Positions 17,617-28,928 of a stretch of 64,000 nt of DNA are shown piece after piece (the stretch's first letter is position 1; every line of letters starts with the position of its first letter). The notes under the pieces are model-generated. The model was not told the DNA's origin. It did no database searches and worked only from the letters and a program-made list of their open reading frames with translations. A program made the position numbers and the translations under genes. The stretch is from Oceanobacillus saliphilus (lineage in GTDB: Bacteria > Bacillota > Bacilli > Bacillales > Amphibacillaceae). Location: NCBI RefSeq assembly GCF_023522835.1, contig NZ_JALCZU010000002.1, forward strand, positions 1 through 64,000, in the 5' to 3' direction.

Positions 17617-17646
17617 TAACCCCATATAACGGCATATATCGGGTTA
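17617..17646. promoter_or_regulatory. Inverted repeat upstream of the NCS1 permease
   Basis: TAACCC (17617-17622) and GGGTTA (17641-17646) enclose ATAT/ATATA arms, giving an interrupted dyad about 105 bases before the permease start. It may be an operator or leader hairpin. No known riboswitch consensus was recognised. The rest of 17513-17860 shows no gene. Confidence 0.35.
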
Positions 17647-17860
17647 TAACATCTTAAGAACGCCTATATATATTAAAACCTATGTTTATCTTAGTTTAAA
17701 AGGCTGCTATAGCTGTTTGGTCAATGTTACTAGTTGTTTTTGTTGCTACCCGACTCATAACGTGCCAAGGTCACTGTCCCCGTATCATATGTACGAATTA
17801 GATAAATTAACACTATTAATACACATAGGTAATTTACCAAAATAGCTTTATATCCATAAA

Positions 17861-17900
17861 AAAATGACTACAAATTGATATACAATTTAGTAGTCATTTT
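17861..17900 (-). terminator. Terminator downstream of parC
   Basis: Long, nearly perfect stem (AAAATGACTACAAATTG with CAATTTAGTAGTCATTTT) with A/T-rich ends on both strands, about 70 bases after the parC stop. Confidence 0.75.
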
Positions 17901-17969
17901 ATGTTACATTTTTAATGTTTGCGATAGATAACGGAACCCGTTACTATAATAACCCTCTCCTATTTTATA

Positions 17970-20417
17970 TTAAAGTTCACTGAATGGTTTCCTGTATTTG
18001 GCTTCCTTCCATACTTCAGTAACTTCCCCATGGGTATCACTATCAATAATAAATGAGCCATTACTGTATCTGTCACTGCTGGAAAGTTCCAAAGGAAATA
18101 AACGATGTGTATCGCCATTGGCAGTTTGGAAACATATTGTGTCATTCTCATTAAGTACAAAGAATCCTCTAATTTGATGTGGTTTACTTTTTAGTTCCCT
18201 TAACATAACGAGGCCTCGTTTTGCACGGGATGTTTTTTCAAACTCCTGTAATTTCATCCGTTTACAGGCACCACGCTGTGTAACGACGGCAAGTGAAGGC
18301 TCTGATAAATCATCAAAAACCTGTCCGTTTACAACATATTCATCATCTTTTAACAATATCGCTTTTACACCTGCTGCGCGTTGACCAACTACGTTAATCT
18401 CACTCTCATGGTACCATAGCCCGAAACCTTTATTGGATGCAATAAACACATCTGAATTCCCATTCGTTTGACAAACATTTACGACCTGGTCATCATTTTT
18501 CAAATTAAGGGCAATTAATGCTTTTGAACGTCGATGGGCATCATACAGCTTGAATTCACTTCGTTTAACCATGCCATTTTTCGTGAAGAACAGTAAGTAA
18601 TCTGTTGTATCTTTAAAGTCACGCACCGGAATGCATTGGATTAAATGTTCATCCTTTTCAAGCTGAACAATGTTAGAGACATGCATACCATTATCTTTCC
18701 AGCGAATATCTGGTAGTTCATGCACTGAAGAAACGATATATTTACCTTTATTGGTGAAAAGCAACAGCTTATCAGTCGTATTGACTTCTAGTAAACCAAT
18801 CGGATAATCATTTTCCTTCAATGCGAGATTCTCACCGTTCGAGGCACCATAGGACCTGAGACTTGTACGTTTAATATAGCCGTCTCTTGTAATAGATACA
18901 AGTACATCTTCACTGGCAACCGTCACTTCAATATTTATTTTCAACTCTTCAATTTCAGCTTTAATCATCGTGCGTCGTGGCTCGATGAACGCCTTTTTAA
19001 TTTGTCTTAAATCCTTTTTAATTGTCTGGAACAGTTTTTTCTCATTGCCAAGGATTGCTTCCAGTTCGTCAATTGTCTTTCTCAGTTCAGCCGCTTCTTT
19101 CTCCAATTGTGTAATGTCTGTATTTGTTAATCTATATAATTGGAGGGTAACAATCGCTTCTGCCTGAGCTTCCGTAAAACTATATGCTGCAATAATTCTT
19201 TGTTTTGCATCAGCTTTATCTTTCGATGCACGTATCGTTGCAATCAATTCATCCAAGATTGAAATTGCTTTGATTAAGCCTTCGACAATATGTGCTCGAC
19301 TCTTAGCTTTCTCCAAATCAAATTTAGACTGTTTCGTAACAACATCTTTTTGATGATTAATATACGCATCAAGCATTTGTGGGAGGGATAGAAGTTTAGG
19401 TGTTTTGTCCTGTATGGCCACCATATTGAAATGATAGGTTATTTGCAAATCTGTATTTTTATACAGATAATTCAGGACACCTTCACTGTTAGCTTCTTTT
19501 TTTAGCTCAACGACAACTCGCAATCCTGTACGGTCTGACTCGTCCCTTACTTCTGCAATGCCTTCGACTTTACGATCAAGACGCAGCTCATCCATCTTTT
19601 TGACCATGGTAGCTTTATTGATCTCATATGGGATTTCAGTGATCACGATTTGCTCACGGGTACTGCGCAATGTTTCAATCTCAGCCTTCCCACGGACAAT
19701 TACTTTTCCACGTCCAGTTTCATATGCTTTTTTAATTCCATCGACACCTTGAATAATTCCTCCCGTGGGAAAATCAGGACCTTTGATTACTTTCATCAAA
19801 TCCTGAACGGTAACTTCCGGATTATCAATTTTCATGATTACAGCATCAATTACTTCCTCCAAATTATGCGGTGGAATATCTGTTGCGTAACCTGCAGAGA
19901 TTCCTGTTGATCCATTTACAAGTAAATTAGGAAATTTCGCAGGTAAAACGACGGGCTCAGATGTTGTTTCATCGAAATTGGGAATAAAATCTACCGTTTC
20001 CTTATCAATATCGCGTAATAGTTCCGATGATATTTTGGAAAGCCTTGCTTCGGTATAACGCATTGCTGCCGGTGGGTCACCATCCATACTCCCGTTATTC
20101 CCGTGCATTTCAATTAATGCATTCCTTACTTTCCAGTCCTGACTCAATCTAACCATTGCCTCATATACCGAAGAATCACCATGTGGATGGTAATTACCGA
20201 TAACTACACCAACTGTTTTAGCTGACTTACGGAAATGCTTGTCAAATGTATTCTTTTCTACATGCATCGCATATAAAATTCTTCGCTGCACAGGCTTCAG
20301 ACCATCCCTTGCATCGGGAAGCGCCCTATCCTGAATAATATATTTACTGTATCTCCCAAATCTGTCACCGATTACTTCTTCCAATGGAAGATCTAAAAAC
20401 TTTTCTGTTTGTGACAA
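17970..20417 (-). CDS. parC: DNA topoisomerase IV subunit A
   Basis: 815-residue ParC (B. subtilis 806). It cuts and rejoins DNA during decatenation of daughter chromosomes, working with ParE. The catalytic tyrosine is in AAMRYTEARLS (Tyr121). The quinolone-determining region reads HPHGDSSVYEAM, so the serine and glutamate altered in resistant strains (Ser82 and Glu86 here) are wild type. The C-terminal half shows the repeated beta-pinwheel blades that wrap DNA. It follows parE by 83 bases in the same direction. GyrA is excluded by the neighbouring parE and yne synteny. Confidence 0.95.
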   Translation of the reverse strand: MSQTEKFLDLPLEEVIGDRFGRYSKYIIQDRALPDARDGLKPVQRRILYAMHVEKNTFDKHFRKSAKTVGVVIGNYHPHGDSSVYEAMVRLSQDWKVRNALIEMHGNNGSMDGDPPAAMRYTEARLSKISSELLRDIDKETVDFIPNFDETTSEPVVLPAKFPNLLVNGSTGISAGYATDIPPHNLEEVIDAVIMKIDNPEVTVQDLMKVIKGPDFPTGGIIQGVDGIKKAYETGRGKVIVRGKAEIETLRSTREQIVITEIPYEINKATMVKKMDELRLDRKVEGIAEVRDESDRTGLRVVVELKKEANSEGVLNYLYKNTDLQITYHFNMVAIQDKTPKLLSLPQMLDAYINHQKDVVTKQSKFDLEKAKSRAHIVEGLIKAISILDELIATIRASKDKADAKQRIIAAYSFTEAQAEAIVTLQLYRLTNTDITQLEKEAAELRKTIDELEAILGNEKKLFQTIKKDLRQIKKAFIEPRRTMIKAEIEELKINIEVTVASEDVLVSITRDGYIKRTSLRSYGASNGENLALKENDYPIGLLEVNTTDKLLLFTNKGKYIVSSVHELPDIRWKDNGMHVSNIVQLEKDEHLIQCIPVRDFKDTTDYLLFFTKNGMVKRSEFKLYDAHRRSKALIALNLKNDDQVVNVCQTNGNSDVFIASNKGFGLWYHESEINVVGQRAAGVKAILLKDDEYVVNGQVFDDLSEPSLAVVTQRGACKRMKLQEFEKTSRAKRGLVMLRELKSKPHQIRGFFVLNENDTICFQTANGDTHRLFPLELSSSDRYSNGSFIIDSDTHGEVTEVWKEAKYRKPFSEL

Positions 20418-20500
20418 ATCAATCCCCCCTCACTTATATCCATCTCATTATGCTTTTGGGATCGTTGCTGTTCCATCATTATGTTATTAAAATAGAAGCT

Positions 20501-22486
<1,986 letters not shown>

Positions 22487-22855
22487 TCATAAGCTATCTA
22501 ATATATTAGAACAATTGTTCGTTGTTGTAAATCGATAGTTTCCGTTTAAACTAAGCTTATACAAAAATCATAATAACGCAGAATATGTTACTAAGTATAC
22601 TATAATTGCCGATTATCTGCATAAAAACATTAATATATAAGCCTTTTTGCACTATTTGTACCAAACTCAACTTGCGCGCACCAATAAAATAAGTTCAAAC
22701 GTTTAACTCGGTTAAACTTAGATCTTGACAAAAATAAGGCTGGTTTTCATAATTTTTGACCTTTAAAAACCTCACATTTTCTGTGAACTCCGAAGTAACT
22801 CAATAACATTGGATTTGATATAAGCTGTGACGCAGGATAAGCAGCTTCGGCTACC

Positions 22856-22973
22856 GCTCTGGGGAATAAACTGCGCTTTTCGCGGGCGGCTGGTGAGCCA
22901 ACTTGCGCTAAAGCGCTACGCTGTCTCACCGATGCCTCTGCTCCCGCAGAAGTCTCCGTTTATTCCCCAGAGC
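22856..22973 (+). repeat. Hairpin repeat family IV, copy 1
   Basis: A 118-base element bounded by a perfect 16-base inverted repeat (GCTCTGGGGAATAAAC and its complement). The interior carries GGGCGGCTGGTGAGCC, GTCTCACCGATGCCT and AGTCTCCGT, shared with an inverted partner at 23115-23229. It could fold into one long hairpin. An open frame at 22747-22929 over it is not coding. Apart from the two copies and likely parE promoter sequence, nothing is seen in 22454-23454. Confidence 0.85.
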
Positions 22974-23114
22974 TGGTTAGAAGATTGCTTTTAATTATTT
23001 CATATGCAATAGGGCTATATAGCTAATTTCGTAAAAAAATGTCTTTTTTATAAAATTATGGGTTTTGGACAGTTATCCCAAATCATTGATAGTTATTGAA
23101 AAACTCCCATACCA

Positions 23115-23229
23115 GCAGCCCGTATACACGGAGACTCCAACGGGAGGAAAGGCATCGGTGAGACACTGAAATGCGTAGCATGAAGGGGCTCACCAGCCGC
23201 CCGTGGAAAGCGCAGTGTATACGGGCTGC
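23115..23229 (-). repeat. Hairpin repeat family IV, copy 2 (inverted)
   Basis: A 115-base partner of 22856-22973 in opposite orientation. Its outer arms (GCAGCCCGTATACAC and exact complement) differ in sequence from those of copy 1 but are again perfectly self-complementary, while the interior is conserved. This is the pattern expected if the stem itself is maintained. Confidence 0.85.
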
Positions 23230-23454
23230 GATTGACGAAGTAACTTGTTTCCATTGGCAATCCCTACAGATAGATTTAGCATAGATGTATGTTACATCAC
23301 ATTTTATATCAATTGCGATAAAATCGTAACATTTAATCTTAAGCAGAGTATCTCCAATCTCCTAATTCTACCAAGCCTAATTTGTCAATTTCACTATGAA
23401 AAAGTAAAAGTTTAATTCCAAATAATAAACGGTATTTCTTCAGAAGAGGACACG

Positions 23455-23486
23455 AAAAAGAATGCCATCATTACGGCATTCTTTTT
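23455..23486 (-). terminator. Terminator downstream of yneT
   Basis: AAAAAGAATGCC and GGCATTCTTTTT form a stem with an 8-base loop and good T-tracts, about 27 bases past the stop. Confidence 0.88.
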
Positions 23487-23512
23487 CTTGCATCCTATAA
23501 AATAAGTTGTTG

Positions 23513-23929
23513 TTATTTTACAAGTACAGCATGCACTACTTTAATACATGAGTCCATAATCACGGTGAAATTTCGCTCTTTCAAATAATCATATGCTTCT
23601 TGATTTGAAATTCCCTGCTGTGCCCAAAATACCTTGCAATCTGTTTCTACAGCATCCCTTGCTACAGCTGGTAGATGCTCAGGTCTTCTGAAAACATTAA
23701 TAATATCAATTTTATCAGGCACATCTTTCAGGGTTGGGTATGCTTTCTCCCCCAGTACTTTATCAACTGTCGGATTAACCGGTATGATTCGATAACCACT
23801 TTGCTGCATAACCTTGGATATCTGATAGGATGTTTTATCAGGATTATCTGATAAGCCAACTACAGCAATTGTTTTCGCAGATTCCAAAACACGCTTCATT
23901 TCATCCTTTTCAGGGTTTTGCCAAGCCAT
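23513..23929 (-). CDS. yneT: CoA-binding domain protein
   Basis: 138-residue single-domain Rossmann protein of the CoA_binding (YccU/YneT) family. The nucleotide-binding stretch TIAVVGLSDNPDKTSYQIS lies at about 20-38, and the conserved IDIINVFRRPEHLP and KVFWAQQGISNQEA blocks follow. Function is unproven; CoA binding is inferred from the family. It is preceded by the osmoprotectant transporter genes, which separate it from plsY compared with B. subtilis. Confidence 0.88.
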   Translation of the reverse strand: MAWQNPEKDEMKRVLESAKTIAVVGLSDNPDKTSYQISKVMQQSGYRIIPVNPTVDKVLGEKAYPTLKDVPDKIDIINVFRRPEHLPAVARDAVETDCKVFWAQQGISNQEAYDYLKERNFTVIMDSCIKVVHAVLVK

Positions 23930-23943
23930 ATTATCATCCTCCT

Positions 23944-25470
23944 TTAGTTATCAAGTAAACCTTCATTTACTAAATACTCTCTTGCCACCTCATTTGGAGA
24001 TCTGTCCTCATAATCCACCTGGTAATTCATTTGTCGCATTTCATCATCTGTTATCTTTCCACTGAGTTGATTAAGAATACCTTCCAGTTCAGGATATTCC
24101 TCAAGTGTATCATCCCTCATTAATGGAGCGCCCTGATAAGGCGGGAAAAGATTTTCCGGGTCATCCAGTGTTACTAGATTCAATTCTATCATATAACTGT
24201 CGGTTGCATAAGCGTCGATCACATCCACTTCACCATTTGACAAAGCATTTTGCCTGATTCCCGGTTCCATCGTCTTAATATCGGCAATATCCAAATCATA
24301 AACTTCCTGCATGCCTACATATCCATCATAACGGTCATTGAATTCAAGTGTAAAACCTGCAGTTATATCATTCTCAATCTGCTTCAGGTCTCCAATTTCC
24401 TGGAGGCCATACTGCTCCGCCATTTCTTCTGTAGTAGCTACCGCATACGTATTATTGAAATCCATTGGCTCGAGGAGTTCCATGCCAAATTCTTCTTTCA
24501 TTCCCTGCTTAGCCTGTTCATATACATCTCGTGCATCATTGCTTTGGGCCTGTTCCTCCAAATGAGTGACAATGGCTGTCCCAGTAAACTCAGGAAAAAT
24601 ATCGATGCTCCCCTGCTGAAGTGCACTGAAAACGAATGCGGTTTTTCCGAGATTTGGTTCTAGACCAACATGGAGACCCGTTTCTTCCTCGATTAATAAT
24701 TTGTACATATTGATCAATATGTCAGGTTCCGATCCCATCTTTCCACCAATTACAAGGTCAGGCTGTCTGGAATCATTAAACATAAAGGGAGTTAATACAA
24801 TAAGTACGGCTATAATAAGCATCGCTATAAATGATTTAATTCCGGCTTTCCTGGATATTTTTTCAAACAATCTCAATATTAGATCTAAAAGGATTGCCAG
24901 TAATGCAGCAGGAATAGCACCAAGTAAAATTAAATTAACATCAGCTCCACGATCCAGGCCCAAAAGAATGATATCTCCCAAACCACCTGCTCCAATCAGC
25001 GCAGCAATGGTTGTTGTCCCGACAATGAGCACCATGGAAGTCCGAATACCTGCCATGATGACTGGCATCGCAATTGGAAGCTCCACTTTTGTCAATCGTT
25101 TAAGAAAATTCATTCCCATCCCCGTTGCCGCTTCCTTCAAAGCTGGATCTACTTCTTTTATCCCGGTATACGTATTTCTAAGGATAGGTAACAGGCCGTA
25201 TAAAACGAGAGCAATAATTGCTGGTGTCGTACCAATGCCGAAAAAAGGTATTAAAAATGCCAACACTGCAAGGCTCGGAATGGTCTGCAGTACAGCTGAA
25301 GTGCCGATTACTGGTTCAGCTGCTTTTGGATACCTGGTTAAATACAAACCAAGAGGAACAGCAATAATGATGGCGATAATCAGTGATATCATCGAGATTT
25401 GCAAATGTTCCAGAGTTGATTCCAAAAGCATATCCTGCCTATTCTGAAAAACGGTTATAAATTCATTCAT
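23944..25470 (-). CDS. Osmoprotectant ABC transporter, fused permease and binding protein
   Basis: 508-residue fusion of an OpuC/ProW-type permease (residues about 1-215: six hydrophobic segments and the ATPase-contact loop EAATGMGMNFLKRLTKVELPIAMP) with an OpuCC/ProX-type binding domain (about 235-508, beginning DLVIGGKMGSEPDILINMYKLL). Such fusions import glycine betaine, choline, carnitine or related compounds in halotolerant Firmicutes. The start overlaps the ATPase stop by four bases (ATGA). It ends 14 bases before yneT. The exact ligand cannot be read. Confidence 0.9.
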   Translation of the reverse strand: MNEFITVFQNRQDMLLESTLEHLQISMISLIIAIIIAVPLGLYLTRYPKAAEPVIGTSAVLQTIPSLAVLAFLIPFFGIGTTPAIIALVLYGLLPILRNTYTGIKEVDPALKEAATGMGMNFLKRLTKVELPIAMPVIMAGIRTSMVLIVGTTTIAALIGAGGLGDIILLGLDRGADVNLILLGAIPAALLAILLDLILRLFEKISRKAGIKSFIAMLIIAVLIVLTPFMFNDSRQPDLVIGGKMGSEPDILINMYKLLIEEETGLHVGLEPNLGKTAFVFSALQQGSIDIFPEFTGTAIVTHLEEQAQSNDARDVYEQAKQGMKEEFGMELLEPMDFNNTYAVATTEEMAEQYGLQEIGDLKQIENDITAGFTLEFNDRYDGYVGMQEVYDLDIADIKTMEPGIRQNALSNGEVDVIDAYATDSYMIELNLVTLDDPENLFPPYQGAPLMRDDTLEEYPELEGILNQLSGKITDDEMRQMNYQVDYEDRSPNEVAREYLVNEGLLDN

Positions 25471-26534
25471 TGACGAATCACCCCGTTTTCCTTACCTGTT
25501 TTGCTTCTTAAATATTCAATTATTCTTTGATAAGTTAATACACCAGCTAATTTTTCACCTTCTAAGACCGGAAATAGATTTTGGTCACTGCTACTTAGGA
25601 TTTCAGCAGCATCATACAATGTCATTTTACTTTCAAGTGTTCTCGCATTAATCATTTTCCCGTTTACTATAAATCCTTTATAGTATTTGTTTTCATCCTC
25701 CAATACAAAAGTTCCTTCTGTAGGGTAGATATTCGTATGATCATCGGCGGTTGGAATAATATAAGCTGTATGTTGATCTAAAATACTGTCAACACTAATT
25801 TGCCATGGGGACTTTCGATCTCCTAGAAAGTCTTTGACGAATTCATTCCCTGGGTTCATAACTAATTGCTCTGGCTCATCCAACTGCACAATTCTACCTT
25901 TTTGCATGAAGCAGATACGATCTCCTAATTTAAGTGCTTCATCAATATCATGGGTTACAAAGACAATCGTTTTTTTGATTTCTTTTTGCAATTTTTTAAT
26001 ATCATGCTGTAACTGTACCCGGCTTATAGGATCGAGTGCACTGAAGGGCTCATCCATTACGATAATATCAGGATCTGCGGCCAGGGCGCGAATGACCCCG
26101 ATACGCTGCTGCTGCCCACCGGAAAGCTCGCTCGGCATTCTTTGTTTGTAAATGGACGGATCCAACCCAACCATTTCCAATAATTCATGACTCCTTCTTT
26201 CGATATCTTTTTTACTCCACTTTTTCAATTCAGGAACGATAGAAATATTTTCTTCAATCGTCATATGTGGAAATAAAGCAATTTGCTGGAGAACGTACCC
26301 AATATTCCATCGTAATTCATGTATATTATAATCCTTGATATTTTTATCGTTTATGTATATAGATCCTGATGTCGGCTCAATCAGCCGATTAATCATTTTC
26401 ATCGTTGTCGTTTTCCCGCAGCCACTTGGACCAATTATTGTCATGATTTCCCCTTTTCTTACTTCCAGAGAAAAATCCTTAATTGCTTCTGTACCATCGT
26501 CATATATTTTAGTCACATTTTTAAATTCAATCAT
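25467..26534 (-). CDS. Osmoprotectant ABC transporter ATP-binding protein
   Basis: 355-residue OpuCA/ProV-like ATPase. Walker A is GPSGCGKTTT (about 34-43), the signature LSGGQQQRIGVIRAL (about 136-150) and Walker B IIVMDEPFSALDP follow. The C-terminal about 110 residues form a CBS-like region (LYDAAEILSSSDQNLFPVLEGEKLAGVLTY) that in relatives senses ionic strength. It is translationally coupled to the permease/binding fusion downstream. Confidence 0.92.
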   Translation of the reverse strand: MIEFKNVTKIYDDGTEAIKDFSLEVRKGEIMTIIGPSGCGKTTTMKMINRLIEPTSGSIYINDKNIKDYNIHELRWNIGYVLQQIALFPHMTIEENISIVPELKKWSKKDIERRSHELLEMVGLDPSIYKQRMPSELSGGQQQRIGVIRALAADPDIIVMDEPFSALDPISRVQLQHDIKKLQKEIKKTIVFVTHDIDEALKLGDRICFMQKGRIVQLDEPEQLVMNPGNEFVKDFLGDRKSPWQISVDSILDQHTAYIIPTADDHTNIYPTEGTFVLEDENKYYKGFIVNGKMINARTLESKMTLYDAAEILSSSDQNLFPVLEGEKLAGVLTYQRIIEYLRSKTGKENGVIRQ

Positions 26535-26729
26535 TTCCGGCCTCCCTATTTTTTAAAAAATACCCTCTCTATCAAATAATAAACCAAATAAAGTAAGATG
26601 GCTCGTAATGTAACTTATTACTAAATATTTTTGGTTCTTTATCTTGGTAGTTCATGCTAAAATAGCGGTAGAGCTTTTCATACCTATTAAATGTGAAGTA
26701 TCTAATTATTATTGAAAGTAGGAAGAACA

Positions 26730-27311
26730 ATGGATTATATTCTATTCGCTATCATTGCATACTTATTAGGATCCATACCATCGGGCTTAATCGTTGGAAA
26801 GATTGGATACAAAATTGATATACGGGAGCATGGAAGTGGAAATCTAGGAGCAACAAATTCATTTAGGGTGCTCGGAATCAAAGCAGGCATTATCGTTACA
26901 GTGGCAGATATTTTAAAAGGTACCATCGCTACATTGATTCCCCTGTTTTTTGGTGCTGATGTTTACACACTGGCAATTGGTGTCTTCGCAGTTATTGGCC
27001 ATACATACCCTCTTTTTGCAAAATTTAAAGGAGGAAAGGCGGTTGCGACATCAGCTGGTATTATTTTAGGAATCTACCCATTGCTGTTTATCATTACGAT
27101 TGCTACATTTTTGGTCACTTTGTATTTTTCAAAATATGTATCTCTATCATCGATGATTACAGGTGTTGTAACCGTCGTAATATCCTTATTTTTAAATGAT
27201 ATTGGACTAATAATCGTTATTTCATTGCTGACTACATTCGTCTTTTACCGTCATAAAGAAAATATTAAACGAATTAAAAATGGAACCGAACCAAAAATAA
27301 AATGGATGTAG
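26730..27311 (+). CDS. plsY: Acyl-phosphate glycerol-3-phosphate acyltransferase
   Basis: 193-residue membrane enzyme that transfers an acyl chain from acyl phosphate to glycerol 3-phosphate, the first step of phospholipid synthesis. The three family motifs are clear: [11 protein letters not shown] (about 14-24), [10 protein letters not shown] (about 36-45) and [13 protein letters not shown] (about 95-107), with several hydrophobic helices. The start at 26730 follows GGAAGAACA; the TTG six codons upstream is less likely. It is divergent from the osmoprotectant operon. Confidence 0.93.
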   Translation: MDYILFAIIAYLLGSIPSGLIVGKIGYKIDIREHGSGNLGATNSFRVLGIKAGIIVTVADILKGTIATLIPLFFGADVYTLAIGVFAVIGHTYPLFAKFKGGKAVATSAGIILGIYPLLFIITIATFLVTLYFSKYVSLSSMITGVVTVVISLFLNDIGLIIVISLLTTFVFYRHKENIKRIKNGTEPKIKWM

Positions 27312-27380
27312 ATTTTCATCAATAAAATTCAATAAATTGAATAATAATAGTTCATTCAGTATACTGAAGATTAATCATAT

Positions 27381-27432
27381 AACCATCAGCATAGGCTATG
27401 GTTAGCATTTCACCTGTGGAAAGGGGCCTATG
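27381..27432 (+). promoter_or_regulatory. Possible H-type pseudoknot in the folE2 leader
   Basis: AACCAT (27381-27386) can pair with ATGGTT (27398-27403). The loop between them contains CATAGGC (27390-27396), which is complementary to GCCTATG (27426-27432), the bases between the AAGGGG ribosome site and the folE2 ATG at 27435. The two pairings are mutually compatible in H-type geometry. It does not match a riboswitch consensus I know, so it is only a candidate. Confidence 0.4.
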
Positions 27433-27434
27433 GT

Positions 27435-28370
27435 ATGCAGCAAACTAAAGTATTCCCGCTAAAACAATTACCTGCAAAAGAACAAAGACATAAATTATTC
27501 GGCTCTGTGCAGCCTGCTGAAAAGACGAAGCCAATCGAGAAAAGTCGAATGGCTGACTTACAAAATACGAAGAAAGATTTTTTATTTCATCTAGATGTTG
27601 TTGGCATATCAAATGTTAAATATCCAATTTCAATCGAAAGTAATATAAATCCAGCGTTCCAGACAAGTATAGGGACTTTCAAATTCTCGTCCAGTCTAAC
27701 GAATACAAGTAAAGGTACGAATATGAGCCGTTTTATGGAGCAATTGAATAACTATCATGAACACGGCTTTACTGTCACGATAGAAAATCTGAATAAATTT
27801 ACAAAAGAATTGGCTGAACGGCTTGAACAAAAAGATGCAGTAATAGAAGTTTCCTTTCCTTGGTTCTTTGAAAGGAAAGGTCCGAGCTCAGGACTGACAG
27901 GTCTTAATCATGCTGAAGCTACTATTCGTGTAAGCTATGATCAATCAAAAGGTTATTCAGCGACTGTTTCCCTGTCCGCCCTCATAACTACCTTATGTCC
28001 ATGCTCCAAGGAAATCAGTGAGTATAGTGCTCATAATCAGCGCGGTGAAGTAATGATGGAAATTTCTTTAGCCGATGAGTTTGATGAGAAGAAGATAGAT
28101 TGGAAAGAAGCACTACTTGAAGCGGCTGAAAGTAATGCAAGCGCAAGACTGCACCCTGTGCTTAAACGACCGGATGAAAAAATGGTAACGGAACACGCGT
28201 ATGAAAATCCCCGCTTTGTCGAAGATATCGTTCGCCTTGTTGCTGCCGATCTATACGAAATGCCATTTGTGACAAAATTTCAAGTGTCATGCAGAAATGA
28301 AGAATCCATCCACATGCATGATGCCATCGCCTCAATAAAATACGATAAATTAGCACCAGTAAATGAGTAG
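27435..28370 (+). CDS. folE2: GTP cyclohydrolase FolE2 (type IB)
   Basis: 311-residue enzyme of the FolE2/MptA family that converts GTP to dihydroneopterin triphosphate, feeding folate and queuosine-type pathways. The motif ALITTLCPCSKEISEYSAHNQRG (about 177-199) holds the metal-binding cysteine, and VSFPWFFERKGP and IRLVAADLYEMPFV are family blocks. AAAGGGG precedes the ATG. Unlike zinc-dependent FolE, these enzymes can use other metals, so they are often induced in zinc limitation; no clear Zur box was seen here. Confidence 0.92.
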   Translation: MQQTKVFPLKQLPAKEQRHKLFGSVQPAEKTKPIEKSRMADLQNTKKDFLFHLDVVGISNVKYPISIESNINPAFQTSIGTFKFSSSLTNTSKGTNMSRFMEQLNNYHEHGFTVTIENLNKFTKELAERLEQKDAVIEVSFPWFFERKGPSSGLTGLNHAEATIRVSYDQSKGYSATVSLSALITTLCPCSKEISEYSAHNQRGEVMMEISLADEFDEKKIDWKEALLEAAESNASARLHPVLKRPDEKMVTEHAYENPRFVEDIVRLVAADLYEMPFVTKFQVSCRNEESIHMHDAIASIKYDKLAPVNE

Positions 28371-28377
28371 TTGAAAG

Positions 28378-28611
28378 ATGAAATATCTATTTATTGGCCT
28401 TATCAAATTTTATCGTGCAGCAATTAGTCCTTTTACACCTTCAACATGCAGATTTTATCCAACCTGTTCGGAATATGGACTCGAAGCATTCAAACGATTT
28501 GGTGCAATAAAAGGATTTTATTTAACCATAAGAAGAATCAGCAAATGCCACCCGCTTCACCCTGGTGGCGTGGATTTTGTTCCCGAAAAAACGAATAAAC
28601 GCAACAAGTGA
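28378..28611 (+). CDS. yidD: Membrane protein insertion efficiency factor
   Basis: 77-residue YidD-family protein with the invariant [21 protein letters not shown] (about 17-37) and [13 protein letters not shown]. The family binds the inner face of the membrane and aids YidC-dependent insertion. It begins seven bases after the folE2 stop, so it is probably translated from the same message. Confidence 0.93.
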   Translation: MKYLFIGLIKFYRAAISPFTPSTCRFYPTCSEYGLEAFKRFGAIKGFYLTIRRISKCHPLHPGGVDFVPEKTNKRNK

Positions 28612-28639
28612 TTTTAAAACTTAAAAGGGAGTTGCTCAA

Positions 28640-28927
28640 ATGAAACTTGATATCAGTAGTGAAGCAGCCAATTGGTATAAAGAGGAACTGGACATTGAAG
28701 ATGCCGAAGAATTACGCTTTTTTGTTAGATATGGAGGAGTCGGTGGCAAAATCCCTGGATTTTCTCTCGGGATTAAGAAGGATCAACCACTTTCGGTTCA
28801 TACTTCTTCAACCGTCGAAGGCATAACATTTTTTATTGAGGATTCCGATTTATGGTATTTTGAAGAGAGCGATTTAGAGATAGGGTTTGATGATGTTCGT
28901 GAAGAACCGGTTTTAAAATATGTTTGA
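28640..28927 (+). CDS. yneR: HesB-like (IscA-related) protein
   Basis: 95-residue member of the HesB/YneR group: starts with KLDISSEAANWYKEELDI, has the RYGGVGGKIPGFSLGI core, and ends DVREEPVLKYV. It lacks the three conserved cysteines of true A-type iron-sulfur carriers, so it is unlikely to bind a cluster in the same way. Function unknown. A dispersed repeat starts one base after its stop codon. Confidence 0.88.
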   Translation: MKLDISSEAANWYKEELDIEDAEELRFFVRYGGVGGKIPGFSLGIKKDQPLSVHTSSTVEGITFFIEDSDLWYFEESDLEIGFDDVREEPVLKYV

Positions 28928-28928
28928 T

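Noticed and set aside
22747-22929. 60-codon minus-strand open frame upstream of parE
   Set aside because: It is composed largely of the hairpin repeat element and lacks a ribosome site.
22800-23240. Possible CRISPR array in the parE-yneT gap
   Set aside because: Only two copies, inverted, each over 110 bases with terminal inverted repeats and no regular spacers.
24701-25447. 248-codon open frame on the plus strand
   Set aside because: It lies wholly antisense to the well-supported osmoprotectant permease/binding fusion, has no ribosome site and shows low-complexity Ile/Pro/Ser composition typical of a frame shadow.
27360-27435. Known riboswitch or Zur box upstream of folE2
   Set aside because: The sequence does not fit preQ1-I, preQ1-II or tetrahydrofolate riboswitch consensus as I know them, nor a Zur box palindrome; kept only as a candidate pseudoknot.
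28640-28927. YneR as an iron-sulfur carrier of IscA type
   Set aside because: The HesB-like fold is plausible, but the conserved cysteines are missing, so cluster binding is not claimed.
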